Source of the DNA: Streptosporangiaceae bacterium
Lineage (GTDB): Bacteria; Actinomycetota; Actinomycetes; Streptosporangiales; Streptosporangiaceae
Reading direction: 5' to 3'
Assembly (NCBI GenBank): GCA_030040815.1
Contig: JASHSZ010000311.1
Coordinates: 1-27,909, forward strand
DNA: 27,909 bases
Shown here piece after piece: positions 7,345-14,733 of this stretch (the stretch's first letter is position 1; each line of letters begins with the position of its first letter). The notes under the pieces are model-generated. The model was not told the origin of the DNA and made no database searches. It was given only the letters and a program-made list of their open reading frames with translations. A program made the translations under genes and the position numbers.

Positions 7345-7592
7345 TCCGTAATCCGGCCGTTCCGGTCGAGGCGTGGCGCGTCCGCGAAACAGGTCTCGAC
7401 CTCGACACGCTCGCACTGCTCACCGTCCGGGGTTCCTTCCTCTCGGCCGCAACCCAGTCGGTCATCGCAGCCGAGGTAGGCCAGCTCGAGCTGACCTACG
7501 ACTACCTCGCCGAGCGCGTCGCGCCTGGCAGCCAGCGCATCCGCGCCAGCCGCAGGACAGTTGGTCTCTCCCGGAGGACCAAGGCCCTTTGA
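7341..7592 (+). pseudogene. Deletion scar of a GH65 glycoside phosphorylase
   Basis: An 83-codon frame overlapping the pgk stop by four bases. Residues 9-22 (VEAWRVRETGLDLD) match my recollection of the start of GH65 kojibiose/trehalose phosphorylases, where PWxVRExxLDLDxLA is typical. Residues 28-58 (TVRGSFLSAATQ, then VIAAEVGQLELTYDYLAE) match a late GH65 segment normally found several hundred residues downstream (DSSLSAxTQAVIAAEVGxLxLAYDY). After DYLAE the family resemblance stops and the frame runs through the pta regulatory boxes. The simplest reading is that two ends of a GH65 gene were joined by a large in-frame deletion, leaving a non-functional remnant. It could still be translated through the pgk overlap. 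Confidence 0.65.
7554..7588. promoter_or_regulatory. Tandem DosR-like boxes upstream of pta
   Basis: AGGACAGTTGGTCT (7554-7567) and AGGACCAAGGCCCT (7575-7588) begin 21 bp apart, 37-71 bp before the pta start. They lie within the tail of the GH65 scar frame, which argues that this tail is promoter rather than protein-coding sequence. Confidence 0.5.
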
Positions 7593-7624
7593 CGGGCTGT
7601 CCAGCAGGCCGCGAGGATGGCGTC

Positions 7625-9751
7625 ATGGCACTGAGCCTGCTGGTCGTGCCCACCGGGAGCGGCGCGGACCTGGCGAGGACGTGTCTTGGCCTGATCCGCG
7701 CCTTGGATCGGCGCGGCGCGAAGGTATCTTTCGTCAAGCCGGTGGCGCAGCCAAGGGGCGGCAGACCTGATCAGTCTGTCGCCTTGGTCCGTATTGTCGC
7801 GGGCCTGCACCCACCGGAGCCGCTGTCGATCGGCGACTTGGAACAGCTACTAGGCGCTGACGGGCTCGACTTGGCGCTGGAGAAGGTCGTCGGTGCGTGG
7901 CAGCCCGTCTACGACTCCTGTGACGTCGTCGTCGTGGAGGGTCTCAGCCCAGACCCCGCCAGGATGTACGCCTCCGAGTTCAACGAGGCGCTCGCCCGTG
8001 CGCTGGACGCCTACGTGCTGCTGGTTGCCCGGTGGCCCAGGACAGCTCAAGCCCGCCAGGACCAGATTCGCTCCGCTGTCCAGCCCGGCCAGGCATCAAC
8101 GGGGACGATCGAAGGCCTAGCCGAGGCACTAGCCATCGCGGCAGCCGGGTACTTCTCCGGTGAGCGCGAGCGAGTCGCGGGCTGCGTGGTGTACAACCTT
8201 CCGCCGAGCGACGCGACTGCCGGGCCGCTGCTGGACGCCGCGCTGACGCGGCGCAATCTCAGGCTGCTCGCTGCGCTGCCCGATCGTCCCGAGCTGAACT
8301 GGCCCAGAGTGCTAGATCTCGTGCGGGAATTGCAGCCTCGGGTCCTCAGCGAGGGCGACCTGTCTCGCCGCATCAAGGACGTGGCCGTGTTCGCCCAGGG
8401 CGTGCCCGGCGGTCTGCGAGTGCTGACAGACGGCAGGCTGATAGTCGTCCCCGGCGACCGGCACGAGGTGATCATGGCCGCGTGCCTGGCCACCCTGAAC
8501 GGGACCCAGCTGGCCGCGCTGCTGCTGTCCGCCGGCATCGAACCTGACCCGCAGGTCGCGCAGCTAACCAACGCAACCTCGGCGGCCGGCCTGCCCATAC
8601 TGGTAGTGGACACCGACAGCTACGAGACCGCGACCCAGGTCGGCAGCCTGGACCCAGGGCTGCCGGTCGACGATTCCGAGCGCATCGAGGCGGTGACCAA
8701 CTTCATTGCCGATGCCGTCGATGTGTCCTGGCTCGACTCGCTGCGCGGCCCGGCGAAACCGCGTCGGCTCAGCCCGGCAGCGTTTCGTTTCAAGCTTGTG
8801 GAGCTGGCCCGCGCCGCGGACGCCCGGCTCGTGCTGCCCGAGGGAACCGAGCCCCGAACGATACGCGCCGCAATCGCGTGTGCCAGCCGGGGAATCGCGC
8901 GGAGCGTCCTGCTCGGCCCGCCTGGGGAGGTGGCGAGCCTTGTCCGCAGCCTCGGGCTGGAGCTGCCAGACAGCGTCTGCATAACCGACCCGCGGGAGAT
9001 CGCGGAGCGGTACGTCGGGCCGCTCGCCAAGATCAGGGAGCATCGCGGCTGGACGCAAGACATGGCACGGGAGCATCTCGCGGACCCGGTGACTGTCGGC
9101 ACCATGATGCTGTGGCACGGCGAAGTGGATGGACTGGTCTCAGGGGCCGCGCATACCACGGCCTCCACCATCCGGCCGGCCCTCCAAATCATCGGCACCA
9201 AGCCCGGCAGCCGCCTGGTGTCGTCGATCTTCTTCATGTGCCTGCCGGATGAGGTTGTCATCTACGGCGATTGCGCGATCAATCCCCAGCCGGATGCGCG
9301 CGACCTGGCGGATATCGCCATCCAGAGCGCTGCCTCAGCGCGTGCCTTCGGCATCGAGCCGAGGGTCGCGATGATTAGCTTCAGCACCGGCACGTCAGCG
9401 GCAGGCAGTGACGTGGATAAGGTCGCTGAGGCCACCAGGATCGCTCAGGAACTTGAGCCGGATCTGGCCATCGACGGGCCGCTGCAGTACGACGCTGCGG
9501 CGATCGCCTCCGTCGGGCTGGCCAAGCGGCCGGGCAGCGCCGTCGCCGGCAAGGCGAACGTGTTCATCTTCCCCGACCTGGACACTGGCAACACCACTTA
9601 CAAGGCCGTGCAGCGTAGCGCGAATGTGATCAGCATCGGCCCGATGCTGCAGGGACTGGCGAAACCGGTCAACGACCTCAGCCGGGGTGCACTGGTAGAG
9701 GACATCATCTACACGATGGCCCTGACCGCCATCCAGTCGCGCGCCGGATAG
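7625..9751 (+). CDS. pta: Phosphate acetyltransferase (long, Pta type)
   Basis: A 708-residue enzyme that interconverts acetyl-CoA and acetyl phosphate. It has the long three-part layout. An N-terminal BioD-like P-loop domain (VVPTGSGADLARTCLGLIRA, then SFVKPVAQP) covers about 1-210. A DRTGG-like regulatory region spans about 220-335. The catalytic PTA domain runs from about 375 to the end, with VLPEGTEPRT, GLVSGAAHTTASTIRPAL, CAINPQPDARDLADIAI and MISFSTGTSAAGSDVDK. The ATG at 7625 has GAGGA eight bases upstream; the open frame reaches much further upstream only as antiphase to the scar. No acetate kinase gene is adjacent, although pta-ackA pairs are common, so ackA must be elsewhere or acetyl phosphate may serve another role. 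Confidence 0.95.
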   Translation: MALSLLVVPTGSGADLARTCLGLIRALDRRGAKVSFVKPVAQPRGGRPDQSVALVRIVAGLHPPEPLSIGDLEQLLGADGLDLALEKVVGAWQPVYDSCDVVVVEGLSPDPARMYASEFNEALARALDAYVLLVARWPRTAQARQDQIRSAVQPGQASTGTIEGLAEALAIAAAGYFSGERERVAGCVVYNLPPSDATAGPLLDAALTRRNLRLLAALPDRPELNWPRVLDLVRELQPRVLSEGDLSRRIKDVAVFAQGVPGGLRVLTDGRLIVVPGDRHEVIMAACLATLNGTQLAALLLSAGIEPDPQVAQLTNATSAAGLPILVVDTDSYETATQVGSLDPGLPVDDSERIEAVTNFIADAVDVSWLDSLRGPAKPRRLSPAAFRFKLVELARAADARLVLPEGTEPRTIRAAIACASRGIARSVLLGPPGEVASLVRSLGLELPDSVCITDPREIAERYVGPLAKIREHRGWTQDMAREHLADPVTVGTMMLWHGEVDGLVSGAAHTTASTIRPALQIIGTKPGSRLVSSIFFMCLPDEVVIYGDCAINPQPDARDLADIAIQSAASARAFGIEPRVAMISFSTGTSAAGSDVDKVAEATRIAQELEPDLAIDGPLQYDAAAIASVGLAKRPGSAVAGKANVFIFPDLDTGNTTYKAVQRSANVISIGPMLQGLAKPVNDLSRGALVEDIIYTMALTAIQSRAG

Positions 9752-9804
9752 CCCACCGCGCCCGGTCCGCACCTGCCGCTCACCTGTCGCCCGGCCGCAA
9801 CGAC

Positions 9805-9840
9805 GTGTCGTTCGGCCCGGCTGCACGGGACTCAGTGCCC
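9805..9840. promoter_or_regulatory. Tandem DosR-like boxes upstream of the MgtE-N/CBS gene
   Basis: GTGTCGTTCGGCCC (9805-9818; reverse GGGCC-N4-GACAC) and GGGACTCAGTGCCC (9827-9840) start exactly 22 bp apart, 125-160 bp before the start at 9965. A further half-site (GGGAC, 9870-9874) lies closer to the gene. The pair falls in the 213-bp gap after pta, pointing to a separate promoter for the metal-transport pair. Confidence 0.5.
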
Positions 9841-9964
9841 TATGGGCGCCTGGCGGCGCACCCAACCCTGGGACCAGGCACTGCAGCGGAGCTCCCTGGA
9901 CTGGATGCAGCGAAGGTTCCTGACGGCAGGCGAGAAAGCCGAGGCGCCGGAGGGAGGCAGCGGC

Positions 9965-11299
9965 ATGACACCGGTCGAACAAGCTGGCGCCCCTGCCGAG
10001 AGCTATACGTACTTGTCCGGCCTCGTCGGCCGGTATCTGACCGCCCCGGGCGGCCAACGGCTGGGACGGCTCTCCGACGTCATCGTGCGGCTTTGCGGCG
10101 CGCAGTGCCCGGTGGTAACCGGGCTGGTCGCGACCGTAGGCAGGCGCGCAGTATTCGTCCCTGCAGAGCAGGTCGCGGTACTAACCGAAGGGGCGATCCA
10201 GCTCATCAGCTCCACCATCGATCTGCGGTCGTTCGAGCGCCGCGAAGGCGAGGTGCTGCTACGCGCAGACGTGCTCGGGCACCGGCTCATCGACGTGCCA
10301 AGCGCCCGCCTGGTCCGCGCCCTTGACCTGCGGCTGTGCAGACGCGACGGTGACTGGGTGCTGGACGCCGCGGACACCCGCCGACGGCACCGGCTGACGG
10401 GCCTGCCCGGCCACCGGGTGCAGGGTCACCGTGGCCGCGACTGGCGGGAATTCGAGCCTCTGATCGGGCACGCCGACAGCGCGGCTCTGCGCGGGCCGTT
10501 CGCGCGGATCCGCCGCCTCAAGCCCGCCCAGATCGCCGACCTGCTCCAAGACGCATCCAAGGCGGAAGAGAAGGAGATCCTCGGCCGTGTCCACGCCGAC
10601 CCGGACCTTGAGGCCGACGTGTTCGAGGAACTGGACGAAGACCTGGCCACTCGGCTGCTCGGCGCCCGCACCGACACCGAGATTGCCGGTGTGCTGTCCC
10701 GGATGGGCGCGGACGACGCGGCGGACGCCGTCGCCGAGCTGCCGCAGGGGCGCCGGCAGGCCGTGCTTGACCTGCTGCCGTCCGGCCACCGAGCCAAGGT
10801 CATCACGCTGATGGGGTTCAACCCTTCCAGCGCCGGCGGCCTGATGAGCCTGGACTTTCTGGCCTGCCCGGCAAGGCTCGCCGTATCCGACGCGCTGGCG
10901 GCGGTATCCGGGTCCCGCGCGCTACAGCCGGAGGCACTGGCGAGCATCCACGTCCTGGACTCTGACGGCCGGCTGTACGGCGTGGCCCGCCTGGTCAGCC
11001 TCCTGCAGGCGGACCCGGCCGCGGATCTGGCGCAGATCTGCGACACCGATCCGCCGCGGGTCGGGCCGGACACCGACATCACCGACGTCGCGGTACTGAT
11101 GACCGACTACAACCTGGTCACGATCCCGGTCGTGGATGACCAACGCCGGATGCGAGGGCTGGTCACCGTCGATGACGTGCTTGAGGTCATCTTGCCTGGT
11201 GACTGGAGGCGGCGCGAGGCTGCCGCGCCACCCGACACCCGCGCCGGCGACAGCCCGGCCCACAGGGATCGCTCTGGCCAGCCCGGGGAGGAACGGTGA
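9965..11299 (+). CDS. Soluble PRC-barrel / MgtE-N / CBS protein (metal-transport regulator)
   Basis: A 444-residue cytosolic protein. Residues about 15-160 look like PRC-barrel domains (GRLSDVIVRL; second part around VLGHRLIDVPSARLVRA). Residues about 185-285 form an MgtE-N-like helical superhelix (LKPAQIADLLQDA, EELDEDLATRLL, RMGADDAADAVAELP). Residues about 290-410 form a CBS pair (GGLMSLDFLACPA, VTIPVVDDQRRMRGLVTVDDVLEV). The membrane domain of MgtE is absent. MgtE-N and CBS domains sense intracellular Mg2+ in true MgtE channels. The gene overlaps the Nramp-like transporter by four bases, so I infer that it gates or senses for that transporter. The ATG at 9965 follows GGAGGGAGG; a longer frame upstream covers the regulatory boxes. 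Confidence 0.82.
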   Translation: MTPVEQAGAPAESYTYLSGLVGRYLTAPGGQRLGRLSDVIVRLCGAQCPVVTGLVATVGRRAVFVPAEQVAVLTEGAIQLISSTIDLRSFERREGEVLLRADVLGHRLIDVPSARLVRALDLRLCRRDGDWVLDAADTRRRHRLTGLPGHRVQGHRGRDWREFEPLIGHADSAALRGPFARIRRLKPAQIADLLQDASKAEEKEILGRVHADPDLEADVFEELDEDLATRLLGARTDTEIAGVLSRMGADDAADAVAELPQGRRQAVLDLLPSGHRAKVITLMGFNPSSAGGLMSLDFLACPARLAVSDALAAVSGSRALQPEALASIHVLDSDGRLYGVARLVSLLQADPAADLAQICDTDPPRVGPDTDITDVAVLMTDYNLVTIPVVDDQRRMRGLVTVDDVLEVILPGDWRRREAAAPPDTRAGDSPAHRDRSGQPGEER

Positions 11300-12951
11300 G
11301 CCGGCCGGCCGAGAACCGGACATCCGCGCCCGGTGACGCCAGGCCAGCCGTGCTTGACGACGCTCACCTGGGTGACATCGAGGGCGCACTCGGCCGCGTT
11401 CGCGTCGACGAGCTCGACGGCCAGCGGCGCACCGTCAAACGGCGGCTGCTGACCTTCCTCGCGATCATGGGACCGGGCATCATCGTCATGGTCGGTGACA
11501 ACGACGCCGGCGGCGTGGCCACGTATGCGCAGGCCGGCCAGAACTACGGGTACAGCCTGTTGTGGGTGCTGCTGCTGCTGATCCCGGTACTGATCGTCAA
11601 CCAGGAGATGGTGGTTCGGCTGGGCGCGGTGACTGGCGTCGGCCACGCCCGCCTGATCAACGAGCGGTTCGGACGGTTCTGGGGCTGGTTTTCCGTCGGG
11701 GACCTGCTCATCCTCAACTTCCTGACGATCGTTACCGAGTTCATCGGAGTCGCGCTCGCCCTGGCCTACTTCGGCGTGAGCAAGTACGTCGCAGTGCCCG
11801 CCGCCGCCGCAACCCTGATCGCGATCACCATAACGGGGAGCTTCCGGCGGTGGGAGCGGGCCTTGCTCGCGTTCATCGCATCCAGCATGGTGCTGTTCCC
11901 GCTGGCGTTCCTGTGTCACCCGGCCTACGGTGCGAGCCTGTACCACTCGCTAGTACCGGGCATTCAGGGCGGCGTAAGCTCCGACGCGATCCTGCTGATC
12001 ATTGCGATCGTCGGCACGACCGTGGCGCCGTGGCAGCTGTTCTTCCAGCAGTCCAACGTCATCGACAAGCGCATCACCCCGCGGTTCATCAACCACGAGC
12101 GAGCCGACACCTTCCTCGGCTCGGTGGTCGTGGTGGTCGGCGCGGGCGCGCTCATGATCGCAGGCGCCTATGCCGTGCTCGGCACGCCGCTCGCCGGGCA
12201 CTTCACCGATGCGCTCGGCGTCGCCAAGGCGCTTGGTCACAAGGGGCCGGTGCTGGGCGCGCTGTTCGCGATCGTGCTCCTGGACGCCTCCGTCATCGGC
12301 GCCGCCGCGGTCACTCTGTCGACCAGCTATGCCTTCGGTGACTTTTTCGGCCTCAAGCACTCCCTGCATCGCAGCTTCGCTGACGCCAAGGGCTTCTACA
12401 CCGTCTACGCCGGCCTGGTCGCGGTGGCGGCCGCGATCGTGCTGATCCCCGGCGCGCCGCTGGGCGTCGTCACCGAGGCGGTGCAGGCCCTGGCCGGACT
12501 GCTGCTGCCCAGCGCTTGCGTGTTCCTTTTGCTCCTGTGCAACGACCGGGAGGTCCTAGGCCCGTGGGTCAACCCAGCCTGGCTGAACGTGATAGCCACC
12601 GTCGTCATCGCAACGCTGCTGATGCTGTCCGGCACACTGATGGCCACGACGATGTTCCCGCGCCTCAGCGGGGCACGTGTTGCCGTCTGGCTATCGGTTG
12701 CACTGGCCGCGGGGCTGGTCGGCACTGCGATTGCGCAACGAATCAGCCGGGCCCGGCACGGCACCGCCGCGGTGCCCGCCGCAGGCATCCCAGGTGAGCA
12801 GCGACGTAACTGGCGGATGCCGCCGCTGGCCATGCTCAAGCCCGTCACCTGGTCACCGACGCTCAAGCTCGGCGTCATCGCATTGCGTGGCTACCTGGTA
12901 ATCGCCGCCCTGCTGCTGATTATCAAGGCCATCCAGCTCGGCACGGGATGA
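11296..12951 (+). CDS. Nramp-family transporter with non-canonical metal site
   Basis: A 551-residue membrane protein, about 11 hydrophobic segments after a 50-residue cytosolic N-terminus. The fold is Nramp/SLC11: GPGIIVMVG in helix 1 and VGTTVAPWQLFFQQS in helix 6. Canonical Nramps carry DPGN in helix 1 and MPH in helix 6. Here the equivalents read DNDA (residues 68-71) and APW (244-246), so the soft-metal-binding Met is an Ala. From memory, Ala replaces that Met in Nramp-related Mg2+ transporters, which suggests Mg2+ or another hard ion rather than Mn2+/Fe2+; this is inference. The GTG start overlaps the upstream stop (GTGA) and so is coupled to the MgtE-N/CBS gene. The gene converges on gpmA with only 14 bases between. 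Confidence 0.87.
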   Translation: MSRPAENRTSAPGDARPAVLDDAHLGDIEGALGRVRVDELDGQRRTVKRRLLTFLAIMGPGIIVMVGDNDAGGVATYAQAGQNYGYSLLWVLLLLIPVLIVNQEMVVRLGAVTGVGHARLINERFGRFWGWFSVGDLLILNFLTIVTEFIGVALALAYFGVSKYVAVPAAAATLIAITITGSFRRWERALLAFIASSMVLFPLAFLCHPAYGASLYHSLVPGIQGGVSSDAILLIIAIVGTTVAPWQLFFQQSNVIDKRITPRFINHERADTFLGSVVVVVGAGALMIAGAYAVLGTPLAGHFTDALGVAKALGHKGPVLGALFAIVLLDASVIGAAAVTLSTSYAFGDFFGLKHSLHRSFADAKGFYTVYAGLVAVAAAIVLIPGAPLGVVTEAVQALAGLLLPSACVFLLLLCNDREVLGPWVNPAWLNVIATVVIATLLMLSGTLMATTMFPRLSGARVAVWLSVALAAGLVGTAIAQRISRARHGTAAVPAAGIPGEQRRNWRMPPLAMLKPVTWSPTLKLGVIALRGYLVIAALLLIIKAIQLGTG

Positions 12952-12965
12952 CAGACATCACTTGG

Positions 12966-13733
12966 TCAGGGCGCCCGTCCTCGCTGGGCTGGGGACGCCT
13001 GCGGCTGCAGCCCTAGGTGCCGGCCGCCCGGAACGAGGGGCCGCACGTCACGGCCGAGCCGGTACTCCACTGGCAGCCCAGTCGGCACCTCAAGGCCGGC
13101 GCTCCGGTCGTCACTGACCGCATCCAGATGCTTGATCAGCGCACGCAAGGTATTACCGTGCGACACGACCAGCACGCACCGGCCGGTCAGCAGGTCCGGC
13201 ACAATCGCGTCGTACCAGTACGGCAGCAACCGCGCGGTCACGTCTGCCAGGGACTCCGTCCGCGGCCTGGCATCGGGCGGGATGACGGCGTACCGCGGGT
13301 CATCCCACTGGGAGTAGGGCCCGTCTTCCGGGATTGGCGGCGGCGCGCAATCGTACTGGCGCCGCCAGGCTAGGACCTGATGCTCGCCATACTCAGCCCG
13401 GACCTGGTCCTTGTCTCGGCCCTGCAGCGCGCCGTAGTGATTCGAGTTCAACCGCCATGAGCGGCGTACCGGGATCCAGCGGCGGTCACAAGCCGCCAGG
13501 GCCAGGTCAGCGGTCTGGATCGCACGGCGCTGCACCGACGTGTGCACGAGCGCCGGGCGCAGATCCGGCTGGTCGAGCAGGTGCCCGGCCCGCGTCGCCT
13601 CAGCCTCGCCCGCCGCGCTGAGCGGCACGTCGACCCAGCCGGTGAACAGGTTCCGGGCGTTCCACACGCTCTCGCCATGGCGGAGCAGCACCAGCTGGAA
13701 GGTAACGGCCGTGCTTTCTGGCACGCGCCTCAC
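12966..13733 (-). CDS. gpmA: dPGM-like phosphoglycerate mutase homologue with altered active site
   Basis: A 255-residue histidine-phosphatase protein of the 2,3-BPG-dependent mutase group. It shows [20 protein letters not shown] with phospho-His19, [33 protein letters not shown] and [16 protein letters not shown] with His192, and its length is normal. The active-site segment normally reads LNERHYG, with Glu as the catalytic acid/base; here it reads LNSNHYG (Ser97, Asn98), confirmed in the bases. It may be a weakened mutase, a phosphatase, or a bisphosphoglycerate-level regulator. The start is a GTG; the fold begins about 14 residues later. A DosR-like box lies 74-87 bp upstream. With pgk in the same window, lower glycolysis seems to be its context. 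Confidence 0.85.
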   Translation of the reverse strand: MRRVPESTAVTFQLVLLRHGESVWNARNLFTGWVDVPLSAAGEAEATRAGHLLDQPDLRPALVHTSVQRRAIQTADLALAACDRRWIPVRRSWRLNSNHYGALQGRDKDQVRAEYGEHQVLAWRRQYDCAPPPIPEDGPYSQWDDPRYAVIPPDARPRTESLADVTARLLPYWYDAIVPDLLTGRCVLVVSHGNTLRALIKHLDAVSDDRSAGLEVPTGLPVEYRLGRDVRPLVPGGRHLGLQPQASPAQRGRAP

Positions 13734-13806
13734 CGCCTGTCTCTGTGCAGTCCGCCGGTCCGGCCACGAGGGCGACGCGAGCCCGCAGCGCGCCGACGCC
13801 TAGGTC

Positions 13807-13820
13807 TGGACCCTAGTCCT
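13807..13820. promoter_or_regulatory. DosR-like box upstream of the dPGM-like gene
   Basis: TGGACCCTAGTCCT fits GGAC-N4-GTCC and lies in the 256-bp divergent gap, 74 bp upstream of the dPGM-like GTG and 170 bp from the PII-like start. It probably serves the minus-strand gene. Confidence 0.5.
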
Positions 13821-13910
13821 TGCTCAGCGCAGTCACGGAGCCCCAGGTTCAGCAACGTCCCGGTGCAAGTCGGCGAGTCCAGCGCGCCAGCCTCTCCCGC
13901 TCACCAGATC

Positions 13911-13937
13911 CGGACCAGTGGACCGGACCTTTGGCCC
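13911..13937. promoter_or_regulatory. DosR-like boxes upstream of the PII-like gene
   Basis: CGGACCAGTGGACC (13911-13924) is followed directly by CGGACCTTTGGCCC (13924-13937), 53-79 bp upstream of the PII-like start. The second copy closely matches the pgk element. The 13-bp spacing is unlike the 21-23 bp of other pairs, so only the second may be functional. Confidence 0.48.
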
Positions 13938-13989
13938 TGCCCGTGCGGCGCACCCTGGCCGAGCATGGCGTAAAAGGGGAGGTACGAAC

Positions 13990-14328
13990 ATGAAACTCGT
14001 TACTGCCGTCGTCAGGCTGGACACGCTCGACGAGGTGATCGGAGCCGTGTCCGCTGCGGGAGCACGGGGCATGACGGCGACCGAGGTCCGAGGCTTCGGC
14101 CAGCAGTTCGGGCACCACGAAAAGGACCGGCCGGCGGACGCCAGCGTCCTGGTCCTGCCGAAGCTCCGCATTGACGTGCTGACCAGCGACGAGCTAGCCC
14201 GGCCCCTGGCCGAGGCGATCGGCAAGGCCGTCAGCACGGGCGCGATCGGCGACGGAAAAATCTGGATCAGCCCGGTTGAGGGCGCCCTGCGGGTTCGGAC
14301 CGGCGAGCGCGACCTCGACGCGATCTGA
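13990..14328 (+). CDS. PII-family signal protein lacking T-loop tyrosines
   Basis: A 112-residue protein, exactly the GlnB/GlnK length. It has MTATEVRGFGQQFGHHE (strand 2 into the T-loop), VLPKLRIDVL with Lys58, STGAIGDGKIWI (B-loop) and RVRTGERDLDAI (C-loop). The ATP and 2-oxoglutarate contact regions look present. Tyr51, uridylylated in enterobacteria and adenylylated in actinobacteria, is Ala here, and position 46 is Asp instead of Tyr. The protein therefore cannot be modified at the usual site. No amtB, glnD or glnA is next to it. ATP/ADP or 2-oxoglutarate sensing for a stress process is inferred. The ATG at 13990 follows GGGGAGG. The preceding frame covers the regulatory boxes. Confidence 0.88.
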   Translation: MKLVTAVVRLDTLDEVIGAVSAAGARGMTATEVRGFGQQFGHHEKDRPADASVLVLPKLRIDVLTSDELARPLAEAIGKAVSTGAIGDGKIWISPVEGALRVRTGERDLDAI

Positions 14329-14398
14329 GGTGACTGTCACACTCGGCCTCGATCAGCGCCGACGTGGTCGGCTACACCCTGTACGGGCCTGCGGTAGC

Positions 14399-14412
14399 GG
14401 TACGAAGGTCCC
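14399..14412. promoter_or_regulatory. DosR-like box in the leader, probably of a deleted gene
   Basis: GGTACGAAGGTCCC (reverse GGGAC-N4-GTACC) lies 90-103 bp before the Shine-Dalgarno and ATG triplet of the alcohol dehydrogenase scar. A nearby inverted repeat (GTCCCC at 14436-14441, GGGGAC at 14448-14453) may add to the operator. It seems to be the promoter left behind after that gene was lost. Confidence 0.4.
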
Positions 14413-14501
14413 GGCCGCCGCTCAGTTCGCTCGCGGTCCCCTGATAGGGGGACTGCCGGCGCGCGAGCGTGGGAACGGACTACGGCGCGACTCAGGAGGC
14501 A

Positions 14502-14566
14502 ATGATGATGGCGCTCGGTTATCACGGCCCGACACCGGCGTCATCAAGGTGATGATGACCGCCTGA
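14502..14566 (+). pseudogene. Probable deletion scar of a zinc alcohol dehydrogenase
   Basis: A strong AGGAGG (14494-14499) precedes three ATG codons (14502, 14505, 14508) and MMMALGYHGP, which resembles the start of Zn-dependent alcohol dehydrogenases (MxALVYHGPG). From 14531, in another frame, the bases encode DTGVIKVMMTA and a stop, which resembles their C-terminus (ADTGALKVVLTx). Together they look like the two ends of one gene joined by a large out-of-frame deletion near 14530. As read, ribosomes starting here would make a 16-residue peptide ending at 14552. The alternative is a short leader peptide for the downstream ATPase operon. The matches are short, so the call is tentative. Confidence 0.42.
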
Positions 14567-14597
14567 TCGATCCGCCCCGGCCGCGCCTGGCGCGGCT

Positions 14598-14633
14598 GGG
14601 GCGGATGTCCCACCGGCTCCGGCCTTTCGTCCC
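14598..14633. promoter_or_regulatory. Tandem DosR-like boxes upstream of the V/A-ATPase operon
   Basis: GGGGCGGATGTCCC (14598-14611) and CGGCCTTTCGTCCC (14620-14633; reverse GGGAC-N4-GGCCG) start exactly 22 bp apart. They lie 101-136 bp before the first operon start at 14734, the same geometry as at pgk and the MgtE-N gene. A lone half-site (GGGAC, 14672-14676) follows. Confidence 0.5.
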
Positions 14634-14733
14634 TGGCCGAATGCCGCGTCCCTGCGGCAACGTGGGCATCAGGGACAACAGAGTTCGGGTTTGCTGCCAG
14701 CTCGGCACCCGACGTATCGAGGAGGCTGTAGCG

